Notes under the pieces: generated by a model
Told to the model about the DNA's origin: nothing
The model's input: only the letters and a program-made list of their open reading frames with translations
Databases searched by the model: none
NCBI GenBank assembly: GCA_900552855.1
Contig: USBG01000034.1
Location: 1 to 14,024, forward strand
Direction of reading: 5' to 3'
Length of the DNA: 14,024 nucleotides
Source of the DNA: an uncultured Phascolarctobacterium sp.
Lineage (GTDB): Bacteria > Bacillota > Negativicutes > Acidaminococcales > Acidaminococcaceae
In this document: positions 7,200 to 14,024 of the stretch, piece after piece
Position numbering within the stretch: position 1 is the stretch's first letter
Layout of the letters: each line of letters opens with the position of its first letter
Program-made: the position numbers and the translations under genes

Positions 7200-7994
7200 A
7201 TGCCAGAAACATTTTTTGGTTGGGTAATGTTCCTTTTAAATGAATATGGTGCTGTTCTTTTAAAGGGCGCATTTGCAACTCTGCTGCTGGCTATAGTTGG
7301 TACCTTTATAGGCTGTATTATTGGCCTTGTTGTAGGTATTATCCAAACAATTCCCTTAGAGGAAGGCGATAGCGCAGTTAAGCGCTTCAGTGTTAAGCTG
7401 ACCCAGCGTCTGCTTGATGCTTATGTAGAAATTTTCCGTGGTACTCCTATGATTGTACAGGCAATGGTGCTTTATTATGGCGCAATGAGCCTGTTCGATA
7501 TTGATATGTCTCCTATGTTTGCAGGCTTCTTTGTAGTATCCATCAACACTGGTGCTTATATGGCAGAAACTGTGCGTGGTGGTATTGAGTCCGTTGATGA
7601 TGGTCAAAAGGAAGCAGCAATTGCTATTGGTATGGATCACTTCCAAACCATGCGCTGCGTAATTTTGCCTCAGGCTTTGCGCAACGTTATGCCGCAGCTG
7701 GGCAACAACCTGATTATCAATATCAAGGATACCTCTGTATTAAACGTAATTTCTGTAACTGAGCTGTACTTTGCTTCTAAATCTGCAGCTGGTGTTTACT
7801 ACAAATATTTTGAGGTTTTCTTCATTACCTGTGTAATTTACTTTATCATGACCTTTACCGCTTCCCGTCTGCTGCGTTGGGTGGAAAGCAAGATGGATGG
7901 TCCTAAGGATTATCAGCTGGTAACCTATGATCCTATGATGGATCCCTGCGGTCATGTACCCCTGCCCACTAAGAAGCAGAAAGGACGGTATTAA
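7200..7994 (+). CDS. Polar amino acid ABC transporter, permease
   Basis: This is the membrane subunit of the importer, 264 residues, of the His/Glu/Gln/Arg permease family (HisM/GlnP type). It has several hydrophobic segments (about residues 20-48, 85-116, 205-222 and others), the conserved FRGTP (79-83), and the cytoplasmic EAA loop from EAAIAIGMD to VILPQA (138-159) that contacts the ATPase. A single permease gene suggests a homodimer. The ATG follows an AAGGTGGTG site. The C-terminal tail beyond the last helix (about 35 residues, with DPMMDPCGHVP) is somewhat long and of unknown role. The stop is 2 nt before the ATPase start, so the two are coupled. Confidence 0.93.
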   Translation: MPETFFGWVMFLLNEYGAVLLKGAFATLLLAIVGTFIGCIIGLVVGIIQTIPLEEGDSAVKRFSVKLTQRLLDAYVEIFRGTPMIVQAMVLYYGAMSLFDIDMSPMFAGFFVVSINTGAYMAETVRGGIESVDDGQKEAAIAIGMDHFQTMRCVILPQALRNVMPQLGNNLIINIKDTSVLNVISVTELYFASKSAAGVYYKYFEVFFITCVIYFIMTFTASRLLRWVESKMDGPKDYQLVTYDPMMDPCGHVPLPTKKQKGRY

Positions 7995-7996
7995 TT

Positions 7997-8743
7997 ATGG
8001 CAAATGAAAAAGAGCTTTTGGTGTCCGTCCATCATTTGAATAAAAAATTTGGCGAACGCGAAATTTTAAAGGATATTAGCTTTGATATTTACAGAGGCGA
8101 TGTTGTGTGCATCATTGGTCCCTCTGGCAGTGGTAAATCTACCATGATTCGTTGCGTTAACTACTTAGAGCAGCCTACTGGTGGCGATATTAAGTATCGT
8201 GGCGAGTCTGTAAAGGATGCCTTTAAGAAGCTGACTATGTATCGTACCAAGGTTGGTATGGTATTCCAATCCTTCAATCTTTTTAATAACATGACCGTTT
8301 TAGAAAACTGCATGGTTGGTCAGGTTAAGGTTTTGGGTAAGGATAAGGAAGAGGCCAAGGCTAATGCACTGAAATATCTGCAGCATGTAGGAATGGATAA
8401 GTATGTTAATGCTAAACCCCATCAGCTTTCTGGCGGTCAAAAGCAGCGTGTAGCAATTGCTAGAGCACTGGCTTTAGAACCAGAAGTATTGCTTATGGAC
8501 GAGCCTACCTCCGCATTGGACCCGGAAATGGTTGGCGAGGTATTACGTGTTATCCGTAATTTAGCTAAGGAAGGTCTGACTATGGTTATTGTTACTCACG
8601 AAATGGCATTTGCTCGTGATGTTTCTAACCGTGTTATTTTCATTGATCAGGGCTTGATTGCTGAAGATGCATCTCCTGCAGAGCTGTTTAATAATCCTAA
8701 AAATCAACGTACTCGTGACTTCCTTAGTCGTTTCCAAAGTTAA
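7997..8743 (+). CDS. Polar amino acid ABC transporter, ATP-binding protein
   Basis: This cytoplasmic ATPase powers the importer, 248 residues, typical of the GlnQ/HisP family. All nucleotide-binding motifs are intact: Walker A GPSGSGKST (41-49), Q-loop glutamine Q91 in VFQSFNLF, signature LSGGQ (144-148), Walker B LLMDEP (165-170), D-loop SALD and switch histidine H201 in VTHEM. A GGACGG site within the end of the permease gene drives the ATG. Together with the two preceding genes it forms a complete receptor-permease-ATPase set, and a strong terminator follows. Confidence 0.95.
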   Translation: MANEKELLVSVHHLNKKFGEREILKDISFDIYRGDVVCIIGPSGSGKSTMIRCVNYLEQPTGGDIKYRGESVKDAFKKLTMYRTKVGMVFQSFNLFNNMTVLENCMVGQVKVLGKDKEEAKANALKYLQHVGMDKYVNAKPHQLSGGQKQRVAIARALALEPEVLLMDEPTSALDPEMVGEVLRVIRNLAKEGLTMVIVTHEMAFARDVSNRVIFIDQGLIAEDASPAELFNNPKNQRTRDFLSRFQS

Positions 8744-8756
8744 TAGCAGGAAATTG

Positions 8757-8793
8757 TCCCTGACTGGCGAAATATACAGTCAGGGATTTTTTT
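8757..8793 (+). terminator. Intrinsic terminator of the amino acid importer operon
   Basis: A perfect 10-bp stem (TCCCTGACTG at 8757-8766, CAGTCAGGGA at 8777-8786) with a 10-nt loop is followed by seven T. It lies 13 nt after the ATPase stop and isolates the importer from the next genes. Confidence 0.93.
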
Positions 8794-8822
8794 ACTCTCT
8801 AATTAAAATAAAGGAGCAGAAT

Positions 8823-9017
8823 ATGTATTTAGTTGGTGTAATTATTGTCTACTTGATTTTATTTTCATTGCCGATTGTATTGCGCAATAGCAGATACTTT
8901 GCTTGGCGTACTGTATTGTTTAGAATTTTTAAGTTTAGAGTAACTGTTAGCAGTATCTATATTTTTGTTTTAACCTTTGGATTTTTACAGGTGCTGAGGT
9001 CTATCTTGGAAAAATAA
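8823..9017 (+). CDS. Small two-helix membrane protein (64 aa), unknown
   Basis: I do not recognise a family. The ATG at 8823 follows a well-placed AAGGAGCAG site, starting just after the upstream terminator. The frame is open further upstream to 8658, but that part overlaps the ATPase gene and the terminator, so it is not used. The product has a hydrophobic segment at about residues 3-20, a strongly basic middle (RNSRYFAWRTVLFRIFKFR, about 21-39) and a second hydrophobic segment at about 42-60. This predicts a hairpin with the basic loop in the cytoplasm. It lies 32 nt before the DUF4127 gene on the same strand with no terminator between them, so the two probably share a transcript. The clean ribosome site argues that it is translated. 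Confidence 0.65.
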   Translation: MYLVGVIIVYLILFSLPIVLRNSRYFAWRTVLFRIFKFRVTVSSIYIFVLTFGFLQVLRSILEK

Positions 9018-9049
9018 TTTAGGGCGTAGCCCCGTGAGGATGTGATATT

Positions 9050-10636
9050 ATGCGTATGTTGAGAAATTTGGTGGTAATGGGGCTAATGCTGGTAAGCAGT
9101 ACGGCCATGGCTGCAAAGGGAACGCTTCTTTATGTTCCTATGGATAACAGACCGGTCTGCCTTGACTATACGGTTGAAACCATGAGGGCTGCAGGCTGGG
9201 ATGTACAAACACCTCCCTTGGAGTTCATTGCTAATGATAAACAAGCAGGTGACCCTGAAAAGCTATTTGCCTGGCTAGAGGAGCATGCTGATGAAAGTAT
9301 AGCTGTAGTAGCATCATCAGATGCCATGCTATATGGAGGACTTGTGGCCTCACGCACTCATGAAATTCCTATTGATGTGCTCAAAAAGCGTGCTGAAAGG
9401 CTTATTGCTTTGAAAAATACTCATGGTGGACAAAATGTTTACATCTTTACGACTATTATGCGTTCCCCCAAAGCTAGTAGTGCTCCTGTAGAGCCGGAGT
9501 ATTACAAGGAATGGGGTCCAAGCCTATTTCGACTAGGTGCACTGGAGGATAAATTAGAGCTGAAGGAGCTGCGTCGGAGCGAGGTAAGGGAGCTGGCTGA
9601 TTTGCGTGCTGGTATTCCCCGGGAAATATTAGAGGACCTTTATGAGCGTCGCAGAAACAATATCAAGGCTACAGAGCTATTGCTTCATGGTGTAGAAAGC
9701 GGAGACTTTGATTATATGCTTATTGGCCGTGATGATACTGCACCGTATTCTCAGGCTCATAGAGAGGCTAGAAGTATGGATATCCTGGTTAGTGAGCTTC
9801 CTAAGGAGCGTATCCGCTTCTTTGCTGGTGCAGACCAGCTAGGGTTGCTGCTTTTAAGCAGAGCTTCTACCAGATTACAGTATCAGCTGCCACTGGTAAA
9901 CGTTACCTATGCTCCTGGCGTGGGCAAGGATACTGTACCTACATATGAGGACGATACAGTAAAAAGAAGTGCCTCTGAGCATATTTTTGCAGCTGGCGGC
10001 TTTCCGGCATATTCTCGTAAGCGTGCAGATTTAGTATTGGCAGTTAATACTCCTAAGGACGGAGTGTGCTTAGAGGCTGCCAATCCCATGAATACCTTTA
10101 CTGATAAAAAGGAAACTATTAGCTTCGTAAAAAAGGTTAAGCGTATTGTCAAAAATGGACATCCTGTAGCTATAGCAGATATTAAGTATGGCAATGGTGC
10201 TGACAATAGCTTAATTAAGGCGCTTTTTGACAATGATGTAGCCTATGATTTAGAGGCCTATGGTGGCTGGAATACTGCAGGCAATTCTTTAGGCTTTGCT
10301 CTTGCACAGGGATTGCTGCATAATATGCTTGACCGTGAGGAAAAGGACCAGCTTCTGACAGAGCGTTACTTGGAGGATTGGGCATATCAGGCTAATGTAC
10401 GCCAAGAGGTTTATCAAAAGCTGATTTGGCCCAACTATTGGCCTAATAGCGGACTTGATGCAGCTCAAAAGCAGGCTGCAGAAAAGCAAATAACAGAAGG
10501 TATTTTAAAGCTTTCAGAGCCTGTATTTGGTAAAGTAGTAGATGAGTATGAGTTTACTTTGCCTTGGGATAGAATGTTTGAGGTGAAGGTAGAGCATAAA
10601 ATCAACGACGCTACTAATGAGGTAAATAAAAAATGA
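9050..10636 (+). CDS. Secreted DUF4127-family protein
   Basis: A 528-residue protein with a Sec signal peptide: basic MRMLRN, a hydrophobic core, and a signal peptidase I site after A19-M20-A21. It should therefore act outside the cytoplasmic membrane. The mature part matches what I know of the DUF4127 family: LLYVPMDNRPVCLDY (26-40), the SSDAMLYGGLVASR block (89-102), YMLIGRDDTAPYSQ (222-235), DIKYGNGADNSL (377-388) and AYGGWNTAGNSLGFALAQG (403-421). The family has no assigned reaction that I can state safely. The acidic residues in GRDDTAP and the ADIKYGNGAD block are conserved-looking and could form an active site (inference). The ATG follows GTGAGGA at a good distance. Its stop overlaps the start of a 46-residue gene by ATGA. 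Codon use is less biased than in the purine genes (more AGA, CTA, ATA), suggesting modest expression. Confidence 0.85.
   Translation: MRMLRNLVVMGLMLVSSTAMAAKGTLLYVPMDNRPVCLDYTVETMRAAGWDVQTPPLEFIANDKQAGDPEKLFAWLEEHADESIAVVASSDAMLYGGLVASRTHEIPIDVLKKRAERLIALKNTHGGQNVYIFTTIMRSPKASSAPVEPEYYKEWGPSLFRLGALEDKLELKELRRSEVRELADLRAGIPREILEDLYERRRNNIKATELLLHGVESGDFDYMLIGRDDTAPYSQAHREARSMDILVSELPKERIRFFAGADQLGLLLLSRASTRLQYQLPLVNVTYAPGVGKDTVPTYEDDTVKRSASEHIFAAGGFPAYSRKRADLVLAVNTPKDGVCLEAANPMNTFTDKKETISFVKKVKRIVKNGHPVAIADIKYGNGADNSLIKALFDNDVAYDLEAYGGWNTAGNSLGFALAQGLLHNMLDREEKDQLLTERYLEDWAYQANVRQEVYQKLIWPNYWPNSGLDAAQKQAAEKQITEGILKLSEPVFGKVVDEYEFTLPWDRMFEVKVEHKINDATNEVNKK
10619..10623 (+). promoter_or_regulatory. 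Ribosome binding site inside the DUF4127 gene
   Basis: GAGGT lies 9 nt before the ATG at 10633, within the last codons of the DUF4127 gene. It supports the downstream 46-codon frame as a real gene. Confidence 0.6.
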
Positions 10637-10773
10637 ATGGTATTGTGGTACTAGTAGGTGGCTTTCTATTATTGTTAATGATAAAAATGATTTGGAGTCG
10701 TAACTGGTGGGGTGCTTTGCTTTGCATTTTGATTAGTTATTTCATATTTGGCACTAGTATTCACATAAAGTAG
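10633..10773 (+). CDS. Small two-helix membrane protein (46 aa), translationally coupled, unknown
   Basis: This short frame starts with an ATG that overlaps the TGA of the DUF4127 gene (ATGA) and has its own GAGGT site. The product begins MNGIVVLVGGFLLLLMIKMI and ends FGTSIHIK. It has one hydrophobic segment at about residues 3-17, a short polar turn around KMIWSRNWW, and a second at about 27-42. No family is recognised. ATGA overlap usually means coupled translation and a shared function or stoichiometry, so it may sit in the membrane with, or anchor, the secreted DUF4127 product (inference). The frame could be chance, since it is short, but the ribosome site, the overlap and the coherent hydrophobic pattern argue for a gene. 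Confidence 0.6.
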   Translation: MNGIVVLVGGFLLLLMIKMIWSRNWWGALLCILISYFIFGTSIHIK

Positions 10774-10820
10774 TAAGTCCAACTGTCTTATATTCAAAAA
10801 GATAATAATGCACAGGCAGC

Positions 10821-10862
10821 TTAAAGCTAAAACTGACTGTTCATTGCTGCTTTAATATATTT
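10821..10862 (+). terminator. Weak possible terminator after the DUF4127 cassette
   Basis: TTAAAGC (10821-10827) pairs perfectly with GCTTTAA (10849-10855), leaving a 21-nt loop, and TATATTTTT follows. The stem is AT-rich and the loop long, so this is a weak candidate. The rest of 10774-10886 shows no gene and no clear promoter other than the ribosome site of the next gene. Confidence 0.3.
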
Positions 10863-10886
10863 TTAATGATTTAAGGGGGAATATAT

Positions 10887-11501
10887 TTGTATAGTATTCG
10901 TTTGGCTCAAGGTAGTGATGCAGCTGCTTTGTCAGAAATTTATAGACCATTTGTAATTAGTGATGACTTGTCCATAAGCACTGTATCCTTTGAATATGAT
11001 GCACCTGATGCAGAGGAGTTTGGCAAGCGTATTGCAGCAATTTCTCAGGAGTTTCCTTATTTGGTAATATTGGAGGATGGTGCTCCTATGGGTTATGCCT
11101 ATGCTCATCCATTTATAGAGCGTGCGGCCTATCAATGGGGAGCCGAGGCAACTATTTATTTAGCTCCTGCGGGGCAGGGCAAGGGCTTAGGTGTAGCTCT
11201 TTATGAAGCATTGGAGGATTTGCTGCGATTGCAGAATGTTATCCACCTTTATTCCTGTGTAACAGGCAGTAATGAGCACAGTATTGGTATGCACGAGCGT
11301 ATGGGCTACAATATTATTGGTCGTTTTGCAAAAACAGGCTTTAAAAAGGGTGTTTGGCTAGATATGGTTTGGCTAGAAAAGGAAATTGCAGACTTTCCTG
11401 AGGTGCCTGAGCTGCGCAAAAGCTTTTCTTCAATTGATAACGCTGCTGTACAGAAAGTTTTAGATAAGCATAATAAGAGGCTGGCGCAAAGAAAAAGATA
11501 A
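10887..11501 (+). CDS. GNAT N-acetyltransferase, phosphinothricin acetyltransferase-like
   Basis: A 204-residue acetyl-CoA-dependent acetyltransferase. The core fits the Pat/MddA-type subgroup: YSIRLAQGSDAAALSEIY (2-19), the STVSFEYDAPDAEEF block (31-45), the acetyl-CoA pyrophosphate loop YLAPAGQGKGLG (91-102), and SNEHSIGMHERMGY (128-141). Family members acetylate glutamate analogues such as phosphinothricin or methionine sulfone/sulfoximine, or other small amines; the true substrate here is unknown. The last 35 residues or so (PEVPELRKSF to the end) extend past the usual domain and are basic. The start is a TTG, chosen because AAGGGGGA (10873-10880) lies 6 nt before it and the family N-terminus begins there; no in-frame ATG occurs before the core. 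Confidence 0.88.
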   Translation: MYSIRLAQGSDAAALSEIYRPFVISDDLSISTVSFEYDAPDAEEFGKRIAAISQEFPYLVILEDGAPMGYAYAHPFIERAAYQWGAEATIYLAPAGQGKGLGVALYEALEDLLRLQNVIHLYSCVTGSNEHSIGMHERMGYNIIGRFAKTGFKKGVWLDMVWLEKEIADFPEVPELRKSFSSIDNAAVQKVLDKHNKRLAQRKR

Positions 11502-11519
11502 AGCTGTTTGGAGCTTTTT
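11500..11519 (+). terminator. Short intrinsic terminator overlapping the acetyltransferase stop
   Basis: AAAGCT (11500-11505) pairs with AGCTTT (11512-11517) around a 6-nt loop and runs into five T (11515-11519). The left arm overlaps the TAA stop. The stem is short, so strength is uncertain. Confidence 0.5.
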
Positions 11520-11582
11520 AAAGAGCAGGCTTAGCTTGATTATCAAAAATGCTAAGGAAGAGGCCAAAATAATAACATTATA

Positions 11583-11646
11583 GCGAAATAAAAATGCTGC
11601 AGTGTATGGAATACTCAATTACGAGGTTCTATATACTGCAGCATTT
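11583..11646 (-). terminator. Terminator of the SsuABC-type operon in the convergent gap
   Basis: A 16-bp stem with one G-T pair (11592-11607 with 11631-11646) encloses a 23-nt loop. Read on the minus strand it ends in GCAGCATTTTTATTTC, giving a T tract for the leftward operon that stops at 11687. On the plus strand the T run after the stem is displaced (GCTGTTTT), so it is a poorer terminator in that direction. No gene is seen in 11502-11686. Confidence 0.75.
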
Positions 11647-11686
11647 GCTGTTTTAGAATAGCTTTACTTTATGATATTATTGAAAT

Positions 11687-12481
11687 TTAGCTTTTCCAGG
11701 GGATAAGTCTTTTTTCTAGCCATTGCAGAAGCATATTGAATACAAGTCCCAAAAGAGAAAGCACAATTACGCCTGCCATAAGCTTATCCGTAATCATTAA
11801 ATCGCCATAATGAAGAATTAGGGCGCCAATACCCTCTTGGGCAGCAATCATTTCTGCAGCTACCAAAAGCAGTAGTGAGGTGCCTGCTGCTAAACGCAGG
11901 CCCGTAAAAATCATAGGCAAAGCACTGGGAAGTACAACGCTTTTCATAGTTTGCTTCCAGGTGGCGTTAAAGCTGACTGCTACCTTGATAAGTAGTGGGT
12001 CCACGTTTTTTACGCCAGAGTAGGTATTCATGGCTACGGGAAAGAAAACACCTATAGCGATGATGGTAATTTTACTTAGCTCGCCAATACCAAGCCACAA
12101 AATAAAGAGGGGTAAAAGGGCAATTTTAGGTATGGGATAAAGGGCATTGATAATAGGACTGCCAATTCTATCGGTTAAGGCCGAGGTGCCTGTTACAAGG
12201 CCAACTGCCAAGCCTAAAGCACTGCCAAAGGCAAAGCCCATCAAAATACGATAAAGGCTAGCCGTCAGGCTGGAAGCAATTTCACCATCGCATATCATGA
12301 TAAAAAGAGAGAGAAGGATTTGCGTTGGCGCAGGTAAAAAGAGTGATGATACTAGCTCGTTATAGCAGATTAGCTCCCAAATGCAGAGTAGGACTATAAT
12401 AGCAAGAATGGAAACCCAGCTTGGATAAGTCTTTTGCCAATGGGTCATTTTATTTTTGATGATATATTCTCTTTTAGCCAT
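11687..12481 (-). CDS. SsuC/TauC-type ABC transporter permease
   Basis: The membrane subunit of a nitrate/sulfonate/taurine-type importer, 264 residues, with about six hydrophobic segments (for example about 21-39, 80-98, 119-131, 137-152, 200-213, 235-252). The binding-protein-dependent permease signature lies at about 162-197 and ends in SVVLPSALPMIFTGLRLA, where the cytoplasmic loop meets the ATPase. The glycine usually found in this loop is replaced (VSFNATWKQ). The ATG overlaps the end of the ATPase gene by 8 nt and has a GGAGG site (12491-12495) 9 nt upstream, so it is translationally coupled. Substrate class cannot be told: the family includes transporters for sulfonates, taurine, nitrate, bicarbonate, thiamine precursors and aromatic acids. 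Confidence 0.92.
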   Translation of the reverse strand: MAKREYIIKNKMTHWQKTYPSWVSILAIIVLLCIWELICYNELVSSLFLPAPTQILLSLFIMICDGEIASSLTASLYRILMGFAFGSALGLAVGLVTGTSALTDRIGSPIINALYPIPKIALLPLFILWLGIGELSKITIIAIGVFFPVAMNTYSGVKNVDPLLIKVAVSFNATWKQTMKSVVLPSALPMIFTGLRLAAGTSLLLLVAAEMIAAQEGIGALILHYGDLMITDKLMAGVIVLSLLGLVFNMLLQWLEKRLIPWKS

Positions 12482-13262
12482 TGTGCTCCACCTCCATTAA
12501 GGCAGCACGTGCATCCTTGCTGATGTGTTCCCAAATAGCGTTAATATATTCAGCTATTTGTTCAGCGTGCTCCTGCTTATCTCTTTCCTGACGTGGAATA
12601 GCTATCTTTAGAATGGAGCTAATTTTGCCGGGGCGACGGGACAGCATTACAACTCTATCGGCAAGCATGACAGCCTCTTGAATATTATGAGTTACATATA
12701 GCGTGCTGAGGCGAGTTTTGTCCCATAGGGTTACCAGCTCCTCCTGCATGATGGTTCTTGTTTGGGCGTCCAGTGCGGAAAAGGGCTCGTCCATCAAAAG
12801 CAGGTCGGGTTCAACTGCTAAGGCTCTGGCTATACCCACACGCTGACGCATACCACCGGACAGCTGATGGGGAAAAGCCTTTTCAAAGCCCTTTAGGCCC
12901 ACTAGCTCAATATAATGGCTGATTCGCTTTTCGCACTCCGCTTTGCTTATGCCTGATGCCTCTAAGCCAAAGGCAATATTGTCGTATACGTTACGCCATG
13001 GAAAGAGCCCCGTTTCCTGAAAAACGATGCTCAGGCGCGGTTGGTGGCCTTCTTCTACCTCAGTAAATTTAACATTACCGGTAGAGGGCTCTAAAAGTCC
13101 TGCTGTTATATTTAAAAGTGTTGATTTACCACAGCCTGAGGGTCCTACTAATGCTACAAATTCTTCCTCGTTTACAGTAAGATTGATATCCTCTAAAACG
13201 GAAAGCTCATCACCCTGGCTATTGGTAAAGGTTTTATTAATTTCTTCGATAACTAATTTCAT
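12474..13262 (-). CDS. SsuB/TauB-type ABC transporter ATP-binding protein
   Basis: A 262-residue ATPase of the same importer. Intact motifs: Walker A GPSGCGKST (40-48), Q82 in VFQETGLFPWRNV, the signature LSGGMRQRVGIARAL (134-148), Walker B LLMDEP (155-160), D-loop SALDAQT and H192 in VTHNIQEAV. FPWRNVYDNIAFGL is typical of the nitrate/sulfonate/taurine branch. The start is placed at 13262 (MKLVIEEINKTF) because a GGAGG site lies 9 nt before it; the frame stays open to an ATG at 13289 but that adds nine residues upstream of the family N-terminus with no ribosome site. It is followed by the permease with an 8-nt overlap. Confidence 0.93.
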   Translation of the reverse strand: MKLVIEEINKTFTNSQGDELSVLEDINLTVNEEEFVALVGPSGCGKSTLLNITAGLLEPSTGNVKFTEVEEGHQPRLSIVFQETGLFPWRNVYDNIAFGLEASGISKAECEKRISHYIELVGLKGFEKAFPHQLSGGMRQRVGIARALAVEPDLLLMDEPFSALDAQTRTIMQEELVTLWDKTRLSTLYVTHNIQEAVMLADRVVMLSRRPGKISSILKIAIPRQERDKQEHAEQIAEYINAIWEHISKDARAALMEVEHNG

Positions 13263-13271
13263 TTCTACAAT

Positions 13272-13276
13272 CCTCC
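13272..13276 (-). promoter_or_regulatory. Ribosome binding site fixing the SsuB-type ATPase start
   Basis: On the minus strand GGAGG lies 9 nt before the ATG at 13262, deciding that start over the longer in-frame one at 13289, which would place this site inside the coding region. Confidence 0.8.
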
Positions 13277-13340
13277 GTATGAAAAGCATTGCGGATTATT
13301 TTGCCACTGCTTTTGCATTGCTACATTATGGGGGTTGGCT

Positions 13341-14024
13341 TTATTTAGCCATGGCCTTATCTAAGAAGGAGGTGTTTACAACCTTTTTAGCGTCAAGCGC
13401 ACCTGCAATCATCTCATTAGCGGTATACCATTTGATTTGAGTATCAATGTCAGCTGCCAGAAGCTTGCCGTCCTTGTCAATATAGGGAAGACCAGCCTTG
13501 ATATCTTCAACAGGGGCCTTAACATATTTAGAAACAATGCTTACAACCTCATCCAGCTTTTTAGCATCCTTCTTTTCTACTGCTGCTTCATAGTAATAGT
13601 TGCAGGCTTTATTATAGGCCTTCATAAAGCGTACTGCAGCATCTTCATTTTTTACAAATTCAGGAGAATAGAAAATGGCAGAGGTTTGATAAGGAATAAC
13701 GTCACCTACCTGAGTTACCAGCTTGCCATAGCCAGCCTTTTGTACCTTGGTAATATTGGGCTCGTTTAAGATGCAGCCGTCAATTTGCTTGCTTTCCAAA
13801 GCAGCCATAACAGCGCTAAGCTTGCCTAAGGGAATGATTTCTACATCGTTTAGGCTCATGCCTTGGGTTTCCAGCATACGACCAAGCATATAGTGGAAGG
13901 TGGAGCCCTTTTGTGTAATACCTATGCGCTTACCCTTAAGGTCCTTAATGGTAGTAATGCCATTGTTGTAGCTGTCTGTAGTTACAAGGAGTGCAGAGGA
14001 GGAATAGCCCTTTTGCTCGCGTCC
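13341..14024 (-). CDS. SsuA/TauA/NMT1-type ABC transporter substrate-binding protein (partial, N-terminus outside window)
   Basis: The receptor of the same importer, first gene of the leftward operon; 227 residues are visible and the frame runs off the right edge. The visible part starts at GREQKGYSSSALLVTTDS and continues through TTIKDLKGKRIGITQKGST, the usual kdLkGKkig segment of NMT1/SsuA-like proteins. Then come MAALESKQIDGCILNEPNI and the hinge into the second lobe (FYSPEFVKN). The ATG at 13889 is internal, since conserved sequence precedes it. The C-terminus ends SFLDKAMAK. Signal peptide and lipobox would lie outside the window. The gap of 78 nt to the ATPase gene has no clear terminator. 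The ligand cannot be predicted. Confidence 0.9.
   Translation of the reverse strand, partial: GREQKGYSSSALLVTTDSYNNGITTIKDLKGKRIGITQKGSTFHYMLGRMLETQGMSLNDVEIIPLGKLSAVMAALESKQIDGCILNEPNITKVQKAGYGKLVTQVGDVIPYQTSAIFYSPEFVKNEDAAVRFMKAYNKACNYYYEAAVEKKDAKKLDEVVSIVSKYVKAPVEDIKAGLPYIDKDGKLLAADIDTQIKWYTANEMIAGALDAKKVVNTSFLDKAMAK

Noticed and set aside
8658..8822. Upstream extension of the 64-residue membrane protein frame
   Set aside because: It overlaps the ATPase gene in another frame and crosses the terminator; the ribosome site points to the ATG at 8823.
13286..13321. Repeated GCATTGC (13286-13292 and 13315-13321) between the receptor and ATPase genes of the minus-strand operon
   Set aside because: A 7-base direct repeat in a short gap is easily chance; it forms no hairpin and no known site.
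13027..13440. Plus-strand frame opposite the SsuB-type ATPase gene and the gap after it
   Set aside because: Antisense to strong ABC ATPase motifs and lacking any family resemblance.
1..14024. CRISPR array, tRNA/rRNA, insertion sequence or prophage
   Set aside because: No regularly spaced repeats, transposase or integrase, or structural RNA signatures were seen on either strand.

Overview
This window looks like chromosomal DNA from an anaerobic member of the Bacillota, most plausibly a diderm Negativicutes (Acidaminococcaceae/Phascolarctobacterium-like). That placement is an inference. It rests on the Bacillus-type order of the purine genes, a PurF with an Fe-S-type C-terminal CxxC, good GGAGG ribosome sites, moderate GC by eye, a typical cleavable Sec signal on a secreted protein, and a separately encoded IMP cyclohydrolase. 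No rRNA, tRNA, CRISPR array or insertion sequence was seen.

Region 1 (1-6050, + strand) is the distal part of a purine biosynthesis operon: purF (5' end outside the window), purM, purN, a PurH reduced to its IMP cyclohydrolase domain, purD, and then an IMP dehydrogenase, closed by a strong intrinsic terminator at 6013-6050. Together these genes cover the first committed step (PurF), GAR synthesis (PurD), GAR formylation (PurN), AIR synthesis (PurM), IMP ring closure, and IMP to XMP. The AICAR transformylase half of PurH is absent and must be encoded elsewhere. The IMP dehydrogenase is strikingly like the enzyme of the protozoan Tritrichomonas foetus: same length of 503 residues, and catalytic residues at the same numbers.

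Region 2 (6051-8793, + strand) is a polar amino acid ABC importer: lipoprotein receptor, permease and ATPase. A hairpin terminator lies between the receptor and permease genes and probably sets excess receptor expression. A perfect 10-bp-stem terminator ends the unit.

Region 3 (8823-10773, + strand) is a small uncharacterised cassette: a 64-residue two-helix membrane protein, a secreted DUF4127 protein, and a 46-residue two-helix membrane protein coupled to it by an ATGA overlap. This is the least understood part of the window and the best candidate for an undescribed system. A GNAT acetyltransferase of the phosphinothricin-acetyltransferase type follows (10887-11501, TTG start).

Region 4 (11583-14024, - strand) is a convergent SsuABC/TauABC-type importer operon, transcribed right to left as receptor (cut by the window edge), ATPase and permease, with its own terminator in the convergent gap. 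Its substrate cannot be read from the sequence.
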